Below are positions 57,401 through 64,000 of a stretch of 64,000 nucleotides of DNA, piece after piece (position 1 is the first letter of the stretch; every line of letters starts with the position of its first letter). The notes below the pieces were generated by a model. It did no database searches and had not been told where the DNA came from. It worked only from the letters and a program-made list of their open reading frames with translations. The position numbers and the translations under genes are program-made. This stretch comes from Ditylenchus dipsaci (taxonomy: Eukaryota; Nematoda; Chromadorea; Rhabditida; Anguinidae), in assembly GCA_004194705.1 (NCBI GenBank), contig SADC01000502.1, positions 1 to 64,000 on the forward strand, given 5' to 3'.

Positions 57401-60400
57401 AAGACGCTCACTTTAGTACAAACACCTGTTACACCCACAATGATTCAGTCAACGATCGCTCCAAAAATTCCAAATTTCAACATTCTAGTGTCAAATTAGT
57501 TGTCTTTCCTCGTAAATTGGTCAAAATGTAGATTTTCCTTCATTTTTTGCCGTAAAATATTTTTGTTGCCGTTACACAAACAAAAAATTTGCGGCAAAAA
57601 AGTCTTTTTGCGACTGAAAAAAATTTTTTAACGACAAAAAAGTTTCAAAAAGTTCTTTTTGCGTCAAAAAAGTTTTCCCAAAAAAAGTTTGCTCATTTCA
57701 ACTTAATATTTTTTCTGTTTTGATACCGGCGTGAAAATTAAAACCTCAGAGTTCATTATCATCCTTTATTGTCAATTTAGTTTTTTATATTGTTTTTAAA
57801 AGTTCTTGCCTGATCGAGAAGTAGTTTTCCGTGGAGTTTAACGATTTCTTTCTTTTGTAGAAACACTTTATCTAAAACCAATGTCTCAATTCAATCCAAA
57901 CCACGTTAAAATTTCAAAGGAGTGGCTAACCATATAGTTCCAGCTCTACTATCAACTCTTTCGGGTTTTTTTTCTCGAATGGAAACTTGACAATAGAAGT
58001 TGAATTGGAACCAGCTCCTCCCTCAGTGGGTTGCCAAACCAGGGAAAAACTTGACCGAGTCACCTGAAAAATAAGTAAATTTGCAAATTGGCGAATTCAT
58101 TGACCCACCTGTTTGTCCCACAGGTCAGCGTTGAAAGTGGTGATTTTCTTGTTGCCATAGCTTAACTTTAACCTCAGTTGTTCCCGTTGCACTGGAATCT
58201 CTTTGAGGGAAATAGAGGGAATGTGGATGTGGCCATATGTGATACTGCTGTTGTCTTGTGTCTCTACAACACACTAATTAGATATTGTCTTGTTTTGACT
58301 TCGATGGCTTGGTATTGCAGCATGGAAAAAATGTAAAATCGAGCCAAGTTTTAACTAATAAATATATGGTATAAATAACGCTTTTTGAAAAAAATGGAAT
58401 TTGAAATAAAATTCTACTTGACTTAACCTTGCTTTAAATTTTCCATGAAACAGACCGAGAAAAAATCCATTATTTAACCATAATCGCTTTCATGTTAAAA
58501 CTTAACCCTTATTGGGAAAAAATACTTACCGAATCCAAGAAATGCCGGAGCAACATGTCCTCTAGACATTTTTTTTATAATATTACCCCTCGTAAAAAAT
58601 ATAATAAAAAGCACCTGTACATACAACCTCTCCTCCAAAAACCTTCTTTGAAGTGTGTGCTCCATGCTTTCTTGGTTAAACTCTCTCCCTTGAGTAATTT
58701 GGAATTTTTGGAGCGATCGTTGACTGAATCATCGTGCTTGAGCAAAGACCCAAATATAGCTGTACAGTCTCGTGCATAAGCCAGTGGGTGAACCTGTAAA
58801 TGATTGAAGTCATTTAAGACCTGTGTATTACGTAGGATTTGCCAATTTTTGGTTTCCGCCAGTAAATTCATCGGCGAATTTACCAGATTTTCGGCAAATT
58901 CGCTAAAAGTTGAACAATTATTCGAGGGGTTTTGTCGGCGAATTCAGTGTATTTGCCGAATTTTGTTTGGCCAGTCCTAGTAAAATGTACGCGGTCGGCT
59001 TTGGTGTGTACAATAAAAGGCTGTTTGTGTATTCGCCCATTGTACACACGGCTTTAGTGTTCTGTATGTAAAAACATTAATTTTTTTTATTTTTCTAGCT
59101 AAAACTATTTCATAATAAAGATAACAAAAGACCACAACCATTAATTTGTTGAAGGAACTTGGTTTGGTTTTGAGAAAGTAAAAGTTGGGCGAGTTTAGGA
59201 TGTGCTGTCTAATATTGCTTCTATTTGCCAATAGTTAAATGCATTTATTTTTCAATATCAGACCGTATACCCAAACCCGCCTAATTTTACTTTCTCAAAA
59301 CCAAACCAAATTCCTTTGAATTTTTCTTGTTCAAACTAAAACCATTTCACAATGAAAATAAGGAAAGCCCACCTGATGTGTGTGCCAAACTAAGTCGAAG
59401 TCGTAACAAGGTGTCAAAACTGGTCTGTGTAAGTTTGCTTGAGCAGCAGGAAATTCAAATAACGGTCAATTGCGTCCTTCAGGAATCGAGGAGCTGTGAA
59501 GTGAGGTAAAGAGACCTGCAATATTTTGGTTGTGTGCTTTGAAATAATAATGTTTGCTTGCAAAGTCGTAAAACTAGCCTGATAATTAAAATTTCTTTGG
59601 CGCTGAACAGCTGAAGCAATATCGTAGGAAGATTTTTGTTTGTAAGCCAACTGGTTAGCTGGCACAAGCACTGCATTAGACTTGGAGTTGAGAAAATCGT
59701 ACGGCTCTTCTGGACAGAAACTGTTCCAAGTGGACACTGATTGTTCGTAGCGCTGTTGAATTTCATCTATAATGGACAAAAAGATTTTTCAAGTGGGCGT
59801 GTTCAGCAAAATAGCATCATTATTTTCTATAAAGTTTGAAAAACTTAGACTTAGGCAGCTTTGAAAGGGACAACTGATATTTAAAACATATAATTAAATT
59901 AACGAAAAAATTTATTCGACAAATATTTGTCTTAGGGGTGTCCGTTTTTCGAGAATCTGATGTGTAAGGAGAAATAAAGAGAAAAAACGAGATATAAAAT
60001 AATTGCATCTATTGGAAAACGAACCTGAGCTCAACAATTTGTGATCCACCACAGAGCCACAAATACCCAAGCAGTCCTGCAAATAAACAAATTTTGAGAA
60101 GAGCTGTACCTTCATCAACAACAACTAACTTTTTCGTAGTGAACAGGACTCAACATATGAGTGTGCCATATCCAATGCACGTCTAAACTAATAATTTTGT
60201 ATTTTTAAAGCCAATAAGACCAAACCTAATGGAGGGATGTTGTTCAGATCTGGTCTAGCTGCCTTAAACATATTCTTTAAAAATTGTATTTCCGATACCC
60301 GGACGTAGTTTTTCCTCAACTTTCACTGAATTTGTCAGTTTAAGCCTTGATTGAATTCTTTTGGTGCCCTCCTTTTCTAAATTCAAAAAAATCCCATTGG

Positions 60401-60850
60401 CGGAGGTCAGGTATATTCAAATACCAGAAGTGCAGCAGCAAAAGCATGGATTTTAACAGCACATTTTATAGTACTACACACTGGGGCGCATGTATAATTA
60501 GCTTCTGAAGTTCAGTAATTTCTATTAAGTTTCTTACTTCTGTTGAATTTTTTTATTCTTAATTACGAAATTTAAAAAATCCCTAAATATGGGACTTGAA
60601 TGTGTTATGATGACACATCCTTTCAAATATCCTTGCTCTTTTATCTGCACACCCAAATAGTCCAACTGAGAATACTATTTTCTGGTCTTTTGTCTTTTGA
60701 AGACCAAAAGTGCACCTACTTGAGCGGGCAACCAGCACGTCTCATATCTTCGAATTGCATTCTCCACCACACTTTTCTCATACAACACCGGCGCTTTACG
60801 ATCGATCATGCGGAGGAAGTTGACTTCTCTCTGGCAAGCCGTCAACAAAT
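54467..60850 (-). CDS. Glycine-rich domain-containing protein (GRDP / DUF1399 family)
   Basis: Homologue of the GRDP family known from plants, fungi and some animals; molecular role is poorly known. About 19 exons, 5' end missing: 60720-60850, 60226-60262, 60130-60182, 60025-60076, 59373-59766, 58615-58793, 58530-58561, 58109-58263, 57931-58063, 57810-57871, 56753-56859, 56547-56699, about 56182-56499, 55982-56133, 55900-55931, 55609-55737, 55037-55162, 54905-54976, 54467-54507 (stop). Visible: TACQREVNFLRMIDRK and RRYETCWLP; first WHTH unit VHWIWHTHMLSPVHYEKDC; AVQRQRNFNYQ, SLPHFTAPRFLKDAIDRYL; second unit YDFDLVWHTHQ|VHPLAYARD; a C-terminal tail of Cys-Gly repeats (GACGACGACGACG, then GGCGGCGGCGGCG). 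Problems: a one-base slip near 59413, one missing base at the 55609/55162 junction, an in-frame TAA at 56304-56306. Introns hold foldbacks. Confidence 0.92.
54617..54864. mobile_element. ACCGTAT-family MITE in the last GRDP intron
   Basis: TACCGTATATTCCCTATTGA and ATAGAGAAAATATGGTAT are inverted ends; internal AAAGTCGGGAAAAATTCGG. It lies between the last two exons, which encode the Cys-Gly tail. Confidence 0.8.
56895..57115. mobile_element. Foldback in a GRDP intron
   Basis: AATCCATACATTCAAAATTC faces AATTTATAATGTATGGATT; CCACTCGAGACAATAAATG faces TATTGTCTCGAGTGG. Confidence 0.85.
57165..57325. mobile_element. Small MITE with ACCGTGAAAC / CTTTACGGTGTT ends
   Basis: TACCGTGAAACTTCTAATAG at the left faces CTGTTAGACGCTTTACGGTG at the right; GTCGTTCTATT faces CTGTCGTTCTG only loosely. 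Located in the same large GRDP intron. Confidence 0.5.
59090..59372. mobile_element. Foldback in a GRDP intron
   Basis: GAACTTGGTTTGGTTTTGAG faces CTCAAAACCAAACCAAATTC; TTTCTAGCTAAAACTATTTC faces AACTAAAACCATTTCACA-type sequence. Its right end abuts the donor of the 59373-59766 exon. Confidence 0.75.
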
Positions 60851-61136
60851 CTAAATCACACCAAAATATATCGCTATTTTGTGTTGCATTTAAAGCCTAC
60901 AATGCTGACACATTGCGCATCTGGTCTTGAGTTGACTTTAAAATGGGTGCCACAGTTTTAGAGTAGTCAGGGGGTGCATGTCCGCACCACCCCTATCCTG
61001 CTACTTGTGTTGGAAGTGGTACTGTGTTGGTGAGGCAGTCTCCCATGCTGCTGATTTGTGCTTGTGCATGGCTCCTGGTCACTACCATCTATACAGGCTG
61101 GAATATTTGAAATTTTCCAACATATTTTTTCTTTGA

Positions 61137-61410
61137 AAGCTTTTTCGGGCGCTAGTAGCGAATACCCCCCCCCACAAGAATCCGACCTTTTTAAATTGCT
61201 GTAACTACCCTTGCAAACAACAAGTTCAGGCTTAGCCCTTAGGCTTGGGAATAGGCCAGCGTACGGAAGTTGTGACTAATAAAGAGTTTTCGCACATTTT
61301 CCGGGTCTGGGACATGAATTTGTGGTACTTTTTACTAAAGTAAAAAAGGTGAAAATCGTTGGGGGGGGGGCGTATTCGCTACTAGGGTCCTTTTTCGCTA
61401 AAAAATTTTC
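61137..61410. mobile_element. Foldback MITE with a G/C-run junction
   Basis: GCGCTAGTAGCGAATACCCC and GGGGCGTATTCGCTACTAGG are inverted; CCGGGTCTGGGACATGAATT lies in the loop. The open frames on both strands here are by-products. Confidence 0.75.
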
Positions 61411-61559
61411 GGTTAAAAGAGCAATGTCCGCTGATAACAGTGAAAAAAGCTTTAAAAGTGAAACAGAAAAGTGTACGAGTCGCTCAGGTACGTTTGTGCG
61501 CACATTTGAGCACAAGCCTCCGAAGCCTGTACCTGCGTTTTTGGGTTTCAACAGTTTAT

Positions 61560-62860
61560 AAGTTTAACAATAAAACAACAAAACTTGTGCATAATTCCAA
61601 GTTGGATTAGCAGCATAAATATCAGAATTACTAAATTTCTTCTAAAAAGGCTCTAAACACGGAAGTGGAAAAGAAAAAACAATCGCAAAAAGGTTGATAA
61701 GTTGTTTATTACATCTCAATTTAAGAGGAAATTTTTTTAGAAATTCTGATATTGATCTTACTAATCTAACTTTTAATTTTTGTTCACATCGCAACGCCGG
61801 CTTGTCAATAAAGTATGGCTATAAAAAGACATTGAACAAATTTTAATTTCCGAAATCATGTCGAGAGTATCTTCTTATAGCTTTTACCTTCCCGTCCTCA
61901 CTTTAGCAAACTTTATTATATCTAAGTTTTCTAGAAGTTTTATCCCAACAAATATATATGAAAAATCTTCACGGAGACTAAACTATAGCTTCAACATTTT
62001 TTTTAACAACATTTTGAACCAGCAAAATAACATATTTGGTACAAATATTTGAAAACGAATCTATCGATTTTCCTAATCTTGATTTCCACCTAAGGACATC
62101 TAAAAAACGGGGGTAATGCAAAAAGCTAGCTAGCGGTAGCTGCTGCAGTGTTTCACATAAATACATACACACTCACATATAAAACAAGGGAAGATTGAGA
62201 AGCTCTCTTGAGAAGTAGGGGAGCAGGCAAAGTGTGTTTCCCGCAGTTTAGAGTAGCAGCCTGAGGGCCAGCCATCTGGCAGTCCCGAAAATATTGCTGC
62301 TTCTTCTGCCTTTCCACTCACTTATTATTATTCCTGCCAGTGCCCAATTTTTTTAGGATGTCTGCCTAAAGCACAGAAACAAAGACAGCAAACCAGCTGC
62401 TAATCAAAGCTCTCGAGAGCTCTTTTTTCAAAAAATTTCATAAGCTAATTTAAGAATAAAAAATATAGTTGAAAAATAGCTTAATTTGTTTGTTAATACC
62501 CCCTTAACTTATAGGACCTATATTCAGCACAGAAAAAAATATTTAAAAACACTATTTTTTGCCGGTTATGCTTTTTTGAGTACCCAAAAATGTTCAGATA
62601 GAGCTCAAAATGTCCGGTTCTTATCCTTTATCCCGACTCCACCCAAATTTTAATGCTTGCATTTTTTTTAATTTTAACGTAAACAAGTTGATCTTACTTT
62701 TCGACGACAAAAAACTGTATCAATGAGAGAGTTGCTTATTCAATAAGAACCAGGTAACAACAGTGTGGTTAAATTTCATTTTTAGGTTATTTTAAGTTAT
62801 CTTAGGTTATTTTAGGTTAGCGCTGGATAGGTTAGCTGCTTAGGTTACCGCTTTTGAGTT
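61560..62860. other. No gene recognised
   Basis: AT-rich; short open frames at 61858-62052 and nearby lack features. A small cluster of TTAGGTTATTTTAAG words lies at 62785-62840. Confidence 0.4.
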
Positions 62861-62869
62861 TTCACTCGA

Positions 62870-63295
62870 AAACTCGAAAATGTTCGAGTTTCAAGCGGAA
62901 ATTTCGAGCTTCGAGCGCTCGAAAATTTCGGAAAAATCTTTTTTGCCCGCTTTTAGCTTTTTTCTGCCCGTTTTTTGAGTTATATTAAAATTATTTTAAG
63001 TGCCTGCTTTCGGCTTTTTTCTGCCCGCTTTTGTTAAAAAGTGCCCGTTTTTGTTAACATTTGAGCACAAATGTTCGAATATTAGCTCTCATGGCATAGA
63101 GCCTATTCTAGCCTATTCTAAAACAGGCACTTTTAACAAAAGCGGGCAGAAAAAATAAAAGATCGGGCACATTAAAACAAAAAAACGGGCCCTTTTCAAC
63201 AATAGCGGGCATTTAAATTCATTTTTAATATAAACTCGAAAAGCGGGCAAAAAAAAGTCTCGTCCGAAAATTTCGAGCGCTCGACAACCCTGTTT
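62870..63295. mobile_element. Foldback with TTTTCTGCCCGCTTTT repeat arms
   Basis: CGAGCGCTCGAAAATTTCGG mirrors CCGAAAATTTCGAGCGCTCG. The arms carry TTTCTGCCCGCTTTTAG words on the left and AAAAGCGGGCAGAAAAA on the right. Confidence 0.85.
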
Positions 63296-63299
63296 GTGA

Positions 63300-64000
63300 C
63301 TTTATTAATGTTGAGGTTCTTTTTAGTTAAGCGTTAGATAAGTTTTTTTAAACACGCTATGTTTGGCAAACATATTTTAATTAACAATTATGACCGTATT
63401 AGTAGGGTTATTAATTGAGACTGTGGTTGTTTAAAAGGCTGCTAGTTGTTCTAATTGAAACACAGGTTTTTTCCTTTGCATTCGAATCTGAACGCTGAAT
63501 ATGCATATTTTTTTCTAAAGTTTTAATTACATCAAATAAAAACAAACAAATATATTCACAAATAAATTCCGAGAAACAGTTTGAGTGTTAATTAGACCCC
63601 CGCTCGCAATGCCGTCTTCCTGCTCATCCTCCACAACCACATTTAATCACATCTGCAAAAATAGAGTGGGTGGGCGGCAGCACCAACAACAAGTGGAACA
63701 CTCATTGGCTTTATTTAGGTTGTGGCAGCAGCGCAGCGAAGAAAATCTTCCACCGCCTTCAACCAATTATATTAATAAAAGCCTGAGTACTCTCCTCTTC
63801 ACTCAAGCTTCTTTATTTATCGTTTTCGTTCAATAAAAGCTTTTTTATCTTTAAAACCACAACAATTTTGCCATTTTCATGGCACTTAAACAATTTTCTC
63901 CTCATCTCACAGCTGTCGATTTTGGCTGTTTTTGGACAAGCATTTCTGGAATGTCTAGCTTAATGGTTTGTGACTCGGCATCCTTATTTTCGTTCTCTCA
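63300..64000. other. No gene supported; one weak open segment
   Basis: An open segment at 63609-63780 (plus; PSSCSSSTTTFNHICKNRVG) has a slightly higher GC content than its surroundings but no family match, splice partner or clear start. The rest is AT-rich. Confidence 0.25.

Noticed and set aside
60900..61000. VAPILKSTQDQMRNVSA as the N-terminal GRDP exon
   Set aside because: It lies at a suitable place and ends at a GT, but the splice phase does not match the next exon, so I left it out of the gene.
61276..61561. Opposed open frames at 61.3-61.6 kb as a possible first GRDP exon
   Set aside because: Both overlap a foldback element and neither reaches the phase needed to join the exon at 60850. 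The true 5' exon of GRDP remains unidentified.

Overview
The window is intron-rich, AT-rich nuclear DNA from an invertebrate animal. The evidence is spliced genes with GT-AG introns (many of 35-70 nt), animal-type gene content (a MIF-family tautomerase and an NRPS-like carboxylate reductase) and a very heavy load of small transposable elements. I cannot place it to phylum. Short single-base indels break reading frames inside otherwise well conserved exons of three or four unrelated genes, and the minisatellites show many one-base slips. I read this mainly as uncorrected long-read assembly noise, although gene decay cannot be excluded for any single case.

Layout. 1-8.5 kb: foldback and minisatellite elements, a decayed MULE-type transposase (minus, about 3.15-3.87 kb) and a duplicated exon fragment. 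8.6-11.9 kb: an unnamed minus-strand gene with two copies of a cysteine-containing unit and a Thr-rich mucin-like stretch. 12-15.1 kb: nested hairpin elements. 15.4-19.13 kb: a giant minisatellite with 15/16-bp units in a foldback setting, running into a second copy of the MULE-type transposase (plus, 19.1-20.3 kb). 20.4-27.8 kb: foldback elements only. 27.86-29.45 kb: a complete SDR oxidoreductase (minus). 30.9-40.35 kb: an A-PCP-TR NRPS-like reductase in about 23 exons (minus), directly upstream of the SDR. 40.4-44.7 kb: foldback elements. 44.72-46.50 kb: a MIF/DDT-like gene (minus, 4 exons). 47.48-49.0 kb: a probable small basic protein gene (plus), head-to-head with MIF. 50.5-54.4 kb: giant nested foldbacks containing two minisatellites. 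54.47-60.85 kb: a GRDP/DUF1399 gene (minus) with two WHTH-type repeats and a Cys-Gly-rich tail. 60.9-64 kb: repeats and featureless DNA.

Working together. The NRPS-like gene should activate a carboxylic acid, load it on a carrier domain and release it by NADPH reduction; the SDR next door could reduce the aldehyde further. This would be a two-gene version of the fused A-T-R1-R2 layout known from fungal ATRR enzymes. The other notable theme is the repeats. Dozens of foldbacks with unrelated arms share one short palindromic core (TAGCCCTGAAT..AGCTACA). Many unrelated minisatellites here share a unit length of about 14-16 bp and lie in foldback arms, as in Drosophila FB elements, whose partner NOF is a MULE-type transposase like the two copies seen here.
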